Source: UBA11524 sp051883695
GTDB lineage: Bacteria > Bacillota > Clostridia > Christensenellales > Aristaeellaceae
Length of the DNA: 32,469 nucleotides
Assembly: GCA_051883695.1 (NCBI GenBank)
Contig: JBJEUF010000142.1
Location: 1-32,469, forward strand
Reading direction: 5' to 3'
Both the position numbers and the translations under genes were made by a program. Numbering within the stretch: the stretch's first letter is position 1; every line of letters starts with the position of its first letter. The notes beneath the pieces are model-generated. The model searched no databases. It had not been told where the DNA came from and was given only the letters and a program-made list of their open reading frames with translations. Shown here in pieces: positions 1-7,907 of the stretch.

Positions 1-51
1 CCAACTTTTTTCTGCTCAACCCCTCATGAGGGGTTGACTTTTCATAGTTGG
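1..51. repeat. Nested inverted repeat at the window edge
   Basis: Positions 16-37 form a perfect 22-base palindrome centred on CATG, with half-site TCAACCCCTCA. It is enclosed by a second inverted pair, CCAACT (1-6) and AGTTGG (46-51). The short T runs flanking the core are compatible with a bidirectional terminator or a mobile-element end. The partner gene would lie outside the window, so the role is undecided. Confidence 0.5.
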
Positions 52-684
52 TCTTGTATGACATAGTCAGGTTCTATGGGAGCATGAAACACCCCTTTCT
101 TTGATCCGCAAAGTAGTGGGCGATACGCTGCGGCAATGCCGTCATGCGGTCCTTCAATCACGCATACTGACTGCCGATATTGTCTCAGCTTCAATTTTGA
201 TGCTGGATAACCGCTTCCCCGAAAGCTGACAATACCGGTGCAACAGCTTGGCTACATCACATGAATGAACCGACCGCCATCATTGGATCGAGCAGAAACG
301 GCGATGAGCTTTATCGTGTTGTTATCGCGCCATATACCTCCTTATGAGTTATTTGCTCGTTCGCTCCGCTTGCCGCCGATTCCCTTGACACTGAATATAT
401 CGTACATCTCCCCTATTAATTTAAACTTTTCCTTACTCAATTTTCGAAGTTTTGGGCAAAAGAAAAAGCTCTCCATGTTAGAGAGCAACGGTCATTACCT
501 GCTTTGCCATTTCCGTAGCGCGTTTTACCATGCTCGAAATGTGAGCTGCATATTTCGATTTCTGGTATATACCAGAATCTCTAAGCAAGTTCAGTGGAAA
601 TCACAAGCCCTAGGAAGTTTCGATACCTGTTAAGCGTTAGGGTAGCAAAGCCTCAAATCAAGCTTACATGTTCATCATAGATAG
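52..684. other. Non-coding stretch downstream of cas6
   Basis: No convincing gene is seen in this roughly 630-base stretch. Open frames on both strands are short, lack good ribosome sites and match nothing I recognise. Parts of 60-250 could be eroded coding sequence, since several frames stay open for 30-45 codons. No CRISPR repeat array is present. Base composition is more AT-rich than the rest of the window, which suggests acquired or decaying DNA. An 18-base palindrome lies at 560-577. Confidence 0.5.
560..577. promoter_or_regulatory. 18-base perfect palindrome, operator-like
   Basis: The sequence TTCTGGTATATACCAGAA is a perfect palindrome in AT-rich DNA. Symmetry of this size is typical of dimeric repressor operators, but no adjacent gene or clear promoter lets me name a regulator. 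Confidence 0.3.
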
Positions 685-1431
685 TCATTCCGCGTTTGTC
701 AACACCGTTTTCTCCACGGCATCAAACATTCCAAAGCCTTGCGAGCTTTTCTCTCCTAAGCCGAGCTGATAGAGCATATCCACCACCTCCGGCATGCCGG
801 ACAGCCGAAAATGGCCCTGCCAACCGGTGATACAGGTATGCTTAAACCGGGTAATCTGCTTTTTATAGACTTCGTTTCCCTTTGGTGTGATCTGCAGGGC
901 GAAGCGTTCCTTTGTCCCACCGAAGCTGCTCCACTTGCGCTCTGCATTCCGAACGAGTGCTGTGTAATAAGCACCCTCGTCAGGCGAAAAGAACCGGGTA
1001 TGTCCGTCCGACAGCGTGATATGGGCCACTGCAGGCGAACGCATCCGGATCTCCGTATCCGGCACGAGCAGATGCCAGTCTGTCATGGTGCTGTTCGCAA
1101 TCTCCATGCTGTTCTCTCCCAGCCAGATACGCCGCCCGGCAAACAGCTGCTGGGCAAGAAGCTCCATCAGCTCCGCATCACTGCTGCGGATTTCAAGTGC
1201 CGCTTTCCCGGTAAAGATGATCCAGCCCTCCTGTACGCGGTAACGACCCTCCAGTTGGCCGAATGTGAAATGCTTGAACACCCTCTTCCCCCCGGCATAG
1301 CCGCGGTTATGTAGCCGCCCTGATAACTTTGCATCCACCGACAGCGCTCGATAAATCATGCCGTGAATCAAATGTCTGTATGAAACCGGCAAAATGATCT
1401 TAGGTGCGGTCAACACCATATGTAACTGCAT
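685..1431 (-). CDS. cas6: CRISPR-associated endoribonuclease Cas6 (orphan)
   Basis: This 248-residue protein has the hallmarks of Cas6, the RAMP-fold endoribonuclease that cuts precursor CRISPR RNA inside the repeat. The N-terminal HLIHGMIYRAL segment matches the family start and contains a candidate catalytic histidine. A central FKHFTFGQLEG segment and MRSPAVAHITL strand follow. The C-terminal glycine-rich loop GLGEKSSQGFGMF is the diagnostic RNA-binding signature. A GGAGGG ribosome site lies seven bases before the ATG. The start codon overlaps the stop of a short upstream frame (TGATG), and an IS5-type element sits 130 bases further upstream. No other cas gene and no array lie within the window. 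It is either a solitary Cas6 acting on arrays elsewhere or a leftover of a lost locus. Family assignment is firm; activity is not shown. Confidence 0.88.
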   Translation of the reverse strand: MQLHMVLTAPKIILPVSYRHLIHGMIYRALSVDAKLSGRLHNRGYAGGKRVFKHFTFGQLEGRYRVQEGWIIFTGKAALEIRSSDAELMELLAQQLFAGRRIWLGENSMEIANSTMTDWHLLVPDTEIRMRSPAVAHITLSDGHTRFFSPDEGAYYTALVRNAERKWSSFGGTKERFALQITPKGNEVYKKQITRFKHTCITGWQGHFRLSGMPEVVDMLYQLGLGEKSSQGFGMFDAVEKTVLTNAE

Positions 1432-1561
1432 CAGATGCCCTCCATGTGTTTCAATACTCTTTTCTTCAGTATACCATGCTTCCGCTTCAAATTATATCCA
1501 TATTTCCTTCCAATATAAGAATCTTCAAAGATTACAGATAGCATTGATGCTTTTCCTCTAA
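1431..1561 (-). pseudogene. Possible 3' end of a small gene cut by the IS
   Basis: A lysine-rich frame of about 43 codons, ending in HMEGI, runs from the IS boundary and stops in the TGATG overlap with cas6. If the IS and one target duplication are removed in silico, the frame continues upstream for about 20 more codons before a stop. I do not recognise the product. The stretch is AT-rich and contains TATAAT- and TATACT-like words. It could therefore simply be the cas6 promoter and leader rather than a gene. Confidence 0.25.
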
Positions 1562-2773
1562 TGAACCTCTGAATAACACTCATCAGTTGTGTCAAAAGGC
1601 GGAATATGCGCAGCATCGCGCCCAGCTAATGGTAATGCGCAGCTAAATCCCCGTGAAATCCCACCTTTTCTGCCCGCAGCCTTGAAAAGGGCAGACTTCG
1701 CCCCTGATCAGGCAAGAGCAAGTTTTCGCCCTGCGATGGCGAGTATGTACAAATTGGCACAGGCACACAAGGCATAAAGCCGGTTCTCGTTCTTCTTCAA
1801 TCCGCGATACACCGTTTTCCTGTAGCCGAACTGACACTTGATGATCCGGAATACGTGTTCCACCTTGCAGCGTACAGAGGATTTGCGGTTTTCGATGTAG
1901 CGTTCCCAATCGATGGCGTTGTCACTGACTTTGGGAAGACTGCTGGGGCGGCGGTTGATGCGGAAATCAATCTGGGAAAAGTGTTCGTTGTTCGCGATTT
2001 CGGGACGCTTTTGTACACCAAGATAACCTGGATCCCCGTAGACGACCTCATCGTCCTCCCGGAGCAGGTTCGCTGTCTGTGTGATGTCGTGCGCGTTCGC
2101 CGCTGTGACCGTCATGGTGTGAACCAGGCCACCGCCTGCGTCTACGCCGATATGGCATTTCATCCCGAATTTCCACTCGTTTCCCTTTTTCGTCTGGTGC
2201 ATTTCGGGATCGCGGGCCTTGGCAGCGTTCTTCGTGGAGCTGGGGGCGCTGATAATCGTTGCATCCACGATCGTGCTGCCCTTCATCATGTGCCCGCTCT
2301 TCACCATGACACGGTTGATCGCGTCGAAGAACAGCTTGTTCAAGCCGTTCTTCTCCAGCAGATGCCGGAACTTGCACAGCGTGGTTTCATCCGGAACGAC
2401 TTCCGTCATGAAGTCGATACCGGTAAATTTCCGCATGGCATAGCTGTCGTAGATCGCGTCCTCGGTGCCCGGATCAGACAGGTTGAATCAGATCTGAAGC
2501 AGGTACATCCTCAGCATTTTCTCGATGCCCATCGGCGGACGGCCACGCTTTCCCTTGGGGTAATAGGGTTCGATCACTCCCGCCCACTCGTCCCAGGGGA
2601 TGATTTCGTCCATGATCTCCAGGAATTCCTCTCGCTTCGTCTTCTTCCTGCGGCATCCGTATTCGATGTCGGTAAACATTTCCTGCTTCATTCCCCTGCA
2701 TCTACCTTTGTTCTGTTAGCGTTACTATACCATATCATTTGCTTGCATGGTAGGGAAATTATTCAGAGGTTCC
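1562..2773 (-). mobile_element. IS5-family insertion sequence, 1,212 bp
   Basis: The element is bounded by near-perfect 15-base terminal inverted repeats. The left end is TGAACCTCTGAATAA (1562-1576). The right end, read inward, is GGAACCTCTGAATAA (2759-2773). They differ only in the first base. The flanking tetranucleotides are CTAA (1558-1561) and CTAT (2774-2777). That is an imperfect copy of the CTAA-type target duplication typical of IS5 relatives, so the insertion is probably not very recent. One transposase frame fills the interior and carries an in-frame stop. The same type of end occurs on a MITE-like element at 10799-10958. Confidence 0.85.
1708..2691 (-). pseudogene. IS5-family transposase, interrupted by a TGA codon
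   Basis: This is a DDE transposase of the IS5 family, which cuts and pastes the element through its terminal repeats. The first part (2691-2491) covers the N-terminal domain with the KRGRPPMGIEKMLRMYLLQ segment. A TGA at 2488-2490 follows at codon 68. The same frame then continues as FNLSDPGTEDAIYDSYAMRKF to a normal end at 1708. Relatives usually have Trp (TGG) at this place, so a single base change explains the stop. The catalytic-core motifs remain visible: STIVDATII, VYGDPGYLG and the C-terminal KVEHVFRIIK with its glutamate. No frameshift is seen. Unless the stop is read through, the element cannot make its own transposase. Confidence 0.88.
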
Positions 2774-3140
2774 CTATCGCTCATTTTCAGAATGCGAAAT
2801 GCCCTTTTGCCTGGCACCGAATGATCTGTCCATAGTCTGCTCTGAAGTGCGTTCAATCAACCGAAAGATGGGACTTGATCGAAAAGAATCCTGCCCGGTA
2901 TGCCACTGTTCCGAAGATGCACCCCAAAGAATGTGAAATCTGGGATGTAGAATTAATTGTGACAAGCGTATAAGCAGACAAACGCTGGAATCGACCTTCC
3001 GTCAATACCGACCTATCAACTTTCTTAGCAACGGCAAGAATCGGCGCCCTGTACGAGCCTGGAAATCCAGTTTAACAGAACGAACAAAAGTGTTAGCAGC
3101 TCTGCTAAGAATCGGGGCAAGTCTTAGCAGGACGCAACGC
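2774..3140. other. Non-coding stretch between IS and tRNA-Arg
   Basis: No supported gene is seen. A minus-strand frame of 63 codons (2965-2774) ends within the IS target site but has no ribosome site and no recognisable family. From 3024 on, copies of TTAGCAG or its complement begin, including a TTAGCAG-ct-CTGCTAA inverted pair at 3093-3108. Confidence 0.4.
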
Positions 3141-3174
3141 AAAAACCACCGGACAAAGCCGCCCGATGGTTTTG
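3141..3174 (-). terminator. Intrinsic terminator of tRNA-Arg
   Basis: Read on the minus strand, AAAACCATCGG pairs with CCGGTGGTTTTT and is followed by the T run (plus-strand A run at 3141-3145). It lies about 30 bases past the 3' end of the tRNA, where a terminator is expected. Confidence 0.7.
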
Positions 3175-3204
3175 CTATTTGTTACGTTTATGTAACAGAA
3201 ATGC

Positions 3205-3278
3205 TGAACCCGGCGGGATTCGAACCCACGGCCTGTCGCTTAGGAGGCGACCGCTCTATCCTGCTGAGCTACGGGTCC
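3205..3278 (-). tRNA. tRNA-Arg (anticodon CCT)
   Basis: On the minus strand a full cloverleaf can be folded. The acceptor GGACCCG pairs with CGGGTTC with one G-U pair. The D arm is GCTC...GAGC. The anticodon stem is GTCGC/GCGAC around loop CTCCTAA, giving anticodon CCT at plus positions 3242-3244. The T arm is GTGGG/CCCGC with loop TTCGAAT. The discriminator is A and CCA is not encoded. This tRNA reads AGG codons. Unusually, a terminator-like hairpin ends about 8 bases before its 5' end, and a diverged tRNA-like copy lies farther upstream. Confidence 0.95.
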
Positions 3279-3285
3279 AGGTGTC

Positions 3286-3311
3286 AAAAAGCCCGATTTT
3301 ACGGGGCTTTT
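3286..3311. terminator. Terminator-like hairpin immediately upstream of tRNA-Arg
   Basis: AAAAGCCC (3287-3294) pairs with GGGCTTTT (3304-3311). On the minus strand the stem is followed by five T residues and then, after a few bases, by the tRNA 5' end at 3278. Transcripts coming from the promoter at 3648-3676 would meet it before the tRNA. It can also act on the plus strand. Whether it terminates, attenuates or serves as a processing signal cannot be told from sequence. Confidence 0.6.
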
Positions 3312-3515
3312 GCAAAAGAGGTTTTGCCGGAAACCGCTCCCGGCGGGGAAAACTCTTAGCAGAATCCTCGATTCTTAGCAGTTTGGCGGCAGGTTCATTT
3401 TCTCAAGGGTGTAATATTTTTGCAATATGTTATCACACCGCTACCGACTGGAATCGACTCGTATCCGCACACTACCCGGTCACATCGTTTTCAGCGGGCA
3501 TCAGGCTCTCCCTCT
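3312..3515. other. Stretch between terminator hairpin and tRNA-like copy
   Basis: No gene is seen. The stretch contains two TTAGCAG copies. On the minus strand it has a weak TTGCAA promoter-like word at about 3420. At 3450-3475 there is T-arm-like sequence that may belong to the degenerate tRNA copy. Confidence 0.3.
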
Positions 3516-3554
3516 GCTTAGGAGGCGACCGCTCGATCCTGCTGAGCCACGAGT
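3516..3554 (-). pseudogene. Diverged second copy of the tRNA-Arg 5' half
   Basis: Plus-strand 3516-3547 repeats 32 bases of the tRNA-Arg gene (D arm plus most of the anticodon arm, including CTTAGGAG) with one mismatch. An acceptor-like GCACTCG continues to 3554. The 3' side of the anticodon stem is not adjacent. Downstream, GTGACCG at roughly 3475-3485 (minus strand) could pair with CGGTCGC across an insertion of about 30 bases. The T arm is not canonical. It is most simply a tRNA pseudogene. A tRNA mimic in a leader RNA or an intron-split tRNA are less likely alternatives. Confidence 0.55.
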
Positions 3555-3647
3555 GCATATGGCTTGAATGCCTTGAACCGGGGCAACACTCCCGTGTACA
3601 GCATTTGTGCGGGAAACAAACGCTGTGCATAGGCGGCTGCGATGTAG
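3555..3647. other. Leader segment upstream of the tRNA-like copy
   Basis: No gene is seen. This is the predicted 5' part of the minus-strand transcript that starts from the promoter at 3648-3676. Confidence 0.3.
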
Positions 3648-3676
3648 ATTATAACATATCTCCCCGGATTACGCAA
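3648..3676 (-). promoter_or_regulatory. Sigma-A-type promoter reading toward the tRNA locus
   Basis: On the minus strand, -35 TTGCGT (3671-3676) and -10 TATAAT (3648-3653) are separated by 17 bases, with an extended TG before the -10. It points toward the tRNA-like copy and then tRNA-Arg. Confidence 0.65.
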
Positions 3677-3816
3677 GTATCTGAAACAGCAAATATCCTC
3701 TCAGCGTCAGATTCGTTTCGGTATCACTGTTTATGGGATTCCGCACGGGTACTTGCAACTTTTCAGGAAAAACAAGAGAAAACCAGTGGAAATACAAAGG
3801 AAGTGCAGGACGCGTC
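3677..3816. other. Divergent intergenic segment before gdhA promoter
   Basis: No gene is seen between the two divergent promoters (tRNA locus to the left, gdhA to the right). Confidence 0.3.
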
Positions 3817-3845
3817 TTGAATTCCTGCAAGAATGCCTGTACAAT
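3817..3845 (+). promoter_or_regulatory. gdhA promoter
   Basis: The -35 TTGAAT (3817-3822) and -10 TACAAT (3840-3845) are separated by 17 bases. This places transcription start near 3852, about 67 bases before the gdhA start codon. Confidence 0.75.
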
Positions 3846-3918
3846 AGATTCGGTTTCATGCAGAGGCAAAGAAGCCGTCTGCTCCGGTTCTGCCGGAAAT
3901 TTGAAAGGAGAAATTCGT

Positions 3919-5259
<1,341 letters not shown>

Positions 5260-5276
5260 TCCAATATAAAAATTGA

Positions 5277-5311
5277 GCGACTCCCTTCCGGAACGGATGG
5301 GAGCCGCTTTT
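5277..5311. terminator. Bidirectional terminator between gdhA and the kinase gene
   Basis: A stem of about 14 pairs (two mismatches) joins GCGACTCCC...CCG and CGG...GGGAGCCGC around a GAA loop, followed by TTTT. On the minus strand it is followed by TTTTTAT. It serves both convergent genes. Confidence 0.85.
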
Positions 5312-5322
5312 CGTTGCAGCGA

Positions 5323-5868
5323 TTACAGCATGGACTGAATCAGCGCGATGTTCTTCCCTGTCGCCGCCGTGCCATCCACAGCGATGACAGGGCATGCAAG
5401 CATCTGCTGCCACGCATCATGGCAGGCCTTGCTGCGCATAGTCGCGTCCCCTGTGTCATACCGGGCGGCCCAGTCGAGAAAATCGGTGTGTACCCGGTAC
5501 ATGTCGCCGCCCTCGCGAATCCTTGCGCCAAAGCGGGCGAACTCCCGCGCACGAATGCGCTCCAGCCGCACCGCTGTCGGCGTCACCACCCGAACCGCCA
5601 GCGTGAAGCGCGGCATCAGGACGTCCCCCCAGCCGGTCAGGGAGCCCGATATCACCGCCCCCGGCGAAGCGTCGATGTCCGTATTCATCAGGGCAATGCG
5701 TTCCGCAGCCGGTCGCTTCTGCGTGAAGCACGGATCGGTCGGGAGCCAGAAATAATCGTCCGTGTCCAGATGCCGATATCCCAGCGCACCGGCAAGCGCG
5801 CGCCCCAGCGTCGTCGTCCCGGAACCGGACGCGCCAAAGAGGTGGATGACAGGCTTTGTCTGATTCAT
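5323..5868 (-). CDS. P-loop nucleotide kinase-like protein
   Basis: This 181-residue protein belongs to the small P-loop kinase-like proteins related to adenylate and shikimate kinases; its substrate is unknown. The P-loop at residues 12-20 reads GASGSGTTT. The Walker A lysine is replaced by threonine, as I recall for this Clostridial subfamily. A DTDDYFW motif follows at about residues 35-41. The conserved ARFGARIREGGDMY and FLDWAARYD segments lie in the C-terminal half. The ATG at 5868 has GGGAG seven bases upstream. It overlaps the stop of the preceding pseudouridine synthase gene (ATGA), so the two are probably translationally coupled. Lack of the lysine could weaken ATP binding or reflect a variant loop. 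Confidence 0.75.
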   Translation of the reverse strand: MNQTKPVIHLFGASGSGTTTLGRALAGALGYRHLDTDDYFWLPTDPCFTQKRPAAERIALMNTDIDASPGAVISGSLTGWGDVLMPRFTLAVRVVTPTAVRLERIRAREFARFGARIREGGDMYRVHTDFLDWAARYDTGDATMRSKACHDAWQQMLACPVIAVDGTAATGKNIALIQSML

Positions 5869-6464
5869 GCCTGATCTCCCTCCGCCCATGGGGGCAGCTG
5901 TTCAAAGCGCATCGTTTTTCCCTTCCATGGAAAGGTGATGCAGCAGGGCAAGAGCATCGGCGCCGTGGCCGCATCCTGCGAGCCGTACTTGTGATCGCCC
6001 ACCAGCGGGAAGCCTCGGGAGGCAAACTGTACGCGAATCTGATGGCTGCGGCCGGTATGCAGGCGGATGCGCACCAGGGAATCCGCCGCTTCCGTCAGGC
6101 GGACATATTCCAGCCGCGCTCTCCTGACGCCGCCGCGCTCCCGCTTCACCACATAGACCTTGTTCTTCGTTGCGTCCTTCCAGAGCAGGTCCGTCCAGTC
6201 TCCGGCGGGTTCGGGCGTGCCGTGCACAAGGGCGACATATTCCTTGACCATCGCGCCCTCCTGTATGGTGCGGGACAGCGCTGCCGCCGCAGCCCTTGTC
6301 CGGGCGTAGACCATCACGCCGCCCACATTCCGATCCAGCCGGTGAACCGTCCGGAATTCCCCGCCCAGCGCTTCCCGCAGCGCCGCCGGAACGCCCTCCT
6401 CCGAGTCCAGCCCGACCGGCTTGACACAGATCGCAAGCTCCCGGTCGGCATACAGGATATCCAT
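5865..6464 (-). CDS. RluA-family RNA pseudouridine synthase
   Basis: This 199-residue protein resembles the catalytic domain of the RluA/RsuA class, which isomerises specific uridines in rRNA or tRNA. HRLDR at residues 41-45 supplies the catalytic aspartate (D44). It is followed by NVGG instead of the more usual TSG. The second signature, HTGRSHQIRVQFASRGFPLVGDHKYG, is split over the C-terminal half and is typical. No S4 domain is present, so this is a short, stand-alone catalytic version. The start at 6464 has GGGGAGG six bases upstream; the longer frame upstream runs into the neighbouring oxidoreductase gene. The RNA target cannot be deduced. Confidence 0.9.
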   Translation of the reverse strand: MDILYADRELAICVKPVGLDSEEGVPAALREALGGEFRTVHRLDRNVGGVMVYARTRAAAAALSRTIQEGAMVKEYVALVHGTPEPAGDWTDLLWKDATKNKVYVVKRERGGVRRARLEYVRLTEAADSLVRIRLHTGRSHQIRVQFASRGFPLVGDHKYGSQDAATAPMLLPCCITFPWKGKTMRFEQLPPWAEGDQA

Positions 6465-6531
6465 GCCGTTCCTCCCCTTTGGACAGTGCATCATCAGTAT
6501 ATGAAGGCGCACAAAGCCCACCGCAAAATGG

Positions 6532-7707
6532 TTACCAGTTGACCTGCCAGCGCCGGCTGTAGCCGTCGGAGCCATCCCGGCGTTCGGAGACCTGCTTGGT
6601 GGAGGAAGCCGCGACATGCTCCGCCAGCAGACGGTCGAAGGCTGCGGTATCCATCGGCAGCGTGACGGGCACATTGCCCGTCCACTGGGAGAGATAGGCT
6701 GCGTTGGAGAGCGTCAGCTCATTGAGCGCGTCCCGTCCCGGCGACAAAAGCGGCTCGCCCAGCCGGATGGCGTTGGCCCAGTTCTGCAGGATGCCGGCAT
6801 GGGCGGTTTCCGGCTCCGACGGCCTATACTCCTCATACTCGCAGGGGATGCTGGCGAAGCTCTCCTCCGACCGGAAGCAAACCTGCCGCTCCGACTCCGT
6901 CAGCCGCCACCACTTCAGCACGCCGTTTTCCAGCACCAGCCTGCCCCGGTCACCGGCGATTTCCAGCCGGTTGGTGCCGGGATACTCGCCGGTGGAGGTG
7001 ATGAACACGCCCGTCGCGCCGTTGGCATAGCGGGTGAACAGTGTCGCGTCATCCTCCACCTCGATGCGGTGATAGCGCGCGACGTCGCATTGCGCGCTGA
7101 CGCTCTGCGGCATTCCGCAGATCCATTGCCACAGATCCAGATTGTGCGGCGCCTGGTTGAGCAGCACGCCGCCGCCCTCGCCGCGCCAGGTGGCCCGCCA
7201 TGCGCCGGAATCATAGTAATGCTGCGTGCGGTACCAGTTGGTGATGATCCATACCGTCCGCTTCAGCTCGCCCAGCAGCCCGCCCTGCACGATTTCCCTT
7301 GCCCGGCGGAAGATGGGATTCGTGCGCTGGTTGAGCATGACGGCAAAGACCCGTCCGCTTTCCTCCGCCACGTCGCACAGTCGCTGTGCCCTGGACAGCG
7401 CCACGTCCACCGGCTTCTCCACCAGCACGTGCAGCCCGGCCTGCAGGGCCCTGATGGCTACGTCGCTGTGAGCGGGATGCGGCACCGCCACGACCGCCGC
7501 GTCCGCCGCTCCCGCAGCAAGCAGCGCCTCCACGGAAGGGTAGCAGGGCAGCTCCGGATAGCGTTCCCGGCAGTAAGCCTGTCTTTCGGGTGAAATGTCG
7601 CAAAGGGCGCTCAGCACAAGGCCCCCGATACGCTGCTGCGCAATGCAGCCGGCATGGGCGGAGCCCATGTTACCCACGCCGATCACGGCGGTTCGGATCG
7701 ATTTCAT
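6532..7707 (-). CDS. Gfo/Idh/MocA-family oxidoreductase
   Basis: This 391-residue protein is an NAD(P)-dependent dehydrogenase of the Gfo/Idh/MocA family, enzymes that mostly act on sugars, inositols and their derivatives. The N-terminal Rossmann fold shows GVGNMGSAH at about residues 10-18. The family motif EKPV lies at 97-100, with K98 the expected catalytic lysine. A later NQAPHNLDLWQW segment provides the catalytic histidine region. The ribosome site AGGAGG lies 6 bases before the ATG, and a promoter lies upstream. The substrate is unknown; no sugar transport or utilisation genes are adjacent. It may be co-transcribed with the pseudouridine synthase and kinase genes downstream, 67 bases away. 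Confidence 0.93.
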   Translation of the reverse strand: MKSIRTAVIGVGNMGSAHAGCIAQQRIGGLVLSALCDISPERQAYCRERYPELPCYPSVEALLAAGAADAAVVAVPHPAHSDVAIRALQAGLHVLVEKPVDVALSRAQRLCDVAEESGRVFAVMLNQRTNPIFRRAREIVQGGLLGELKRTVWIITNWYRTQHYYDSGAWRATWRGEGGGVLLNQAPHNLDLWQWICGMPQSVSAQCDVARYHRIEVEDDATLFTRYANGATGVFITSTGEYPGTNRLEIAGDRGRLVLENGVLKWWRLTESERQVCFRSEESFASIPCEYEEYRPSEPETAHAGILQNWANAIRLGEPLLSPGRDALNELTLSNAAYLSQWTGNVPVTLPMDTAAFDRLLAEHVAASSTKQVSERRDGSDGYSRRWQVNW

Positions 7708-7907
7708 GATCGTCCTCCTATGCGGGATGCAGTCCGGGATATACCGTATTCTACCACACCTCCGATACAGATTTCAACCTTTCCGCAGGGAATCACAGGG
7801 CAAATGCAGAACGTTCGCCGTTTATCCTGCCGGTTCCCGGCAAGGGTGTTCACCGGGCGCAGCCGGGACGGAAAAGGCACTTTGCGAATGAAACGATCCA
7901 TCGGGAG
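7708..7907. other. Intergenic region upstream of the oxidoreductase
   Basis: It contains a minus-strand promoter. The -35 TTGAAA is the complement of 7772-7777, the -10 TAGAAT is the complement of 7748-7753, and the spacer is 18 bases. No gene is seen. A weak stem-loop (CGGGAGT 7902-7908 with ACTCCCG 7923-7929) overlaps the stop of the next gene and may help end its transcript. Confidence 0.6.

Larger units (their letters stand above)
3024..3381. repeat. Clustered TTAGCAG repeats flanking tRNA-Arg
   Basis: The heptamer TTAGCAG occurs at 3093-3099, 3124-3130, 3356-3362 and 3375-3381. Its complement CTGCTAA lies at 3102-3108, and a TTAGCAA variant at 3025-3031. CTGCTAAGAATC (3102-3113) and GATTCTTAGCAG (3370-3381) are perfect 12-base inverted copies on either side of the tRNA. 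By chance a heptamer would be expected far less than once in this length. They could be integrase or regulator binding sites, or debris of repeated insertions. Confidence 0.6.

Noticed and set aside
265..633. Open frame of 122 codons on the plus strand
   Set aside because: No ribosome site, unusual composition, and no resemblance to any family; it runs through an AT-rich stretch that looks non-coding.
1..684. Possible CRISPR array next to cas6
   Set aside because: I looked for regularly spaced repeats of 25-37 bases on both strands and found none.
2488..2490. TGA read as tryptophan (alternative code)
   Set aside because: Many genes here end at TGA with normal lengths, for example serC, serA and metA, so TGA is a stop in this genome.
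2774..2965. 63-codon minus-strand frame beside the IS
   Set aside because: It ends inside the IS target site and has no ribosome site or known family. It may be an eroded repeat, but I cannot support a gene.
3516..3554. Functional second tRNA-Arg
   Set aside because: The anticodon stem 3' side and a canonical T arm are not present at the right distance, so it is treated as a degenerate copy.
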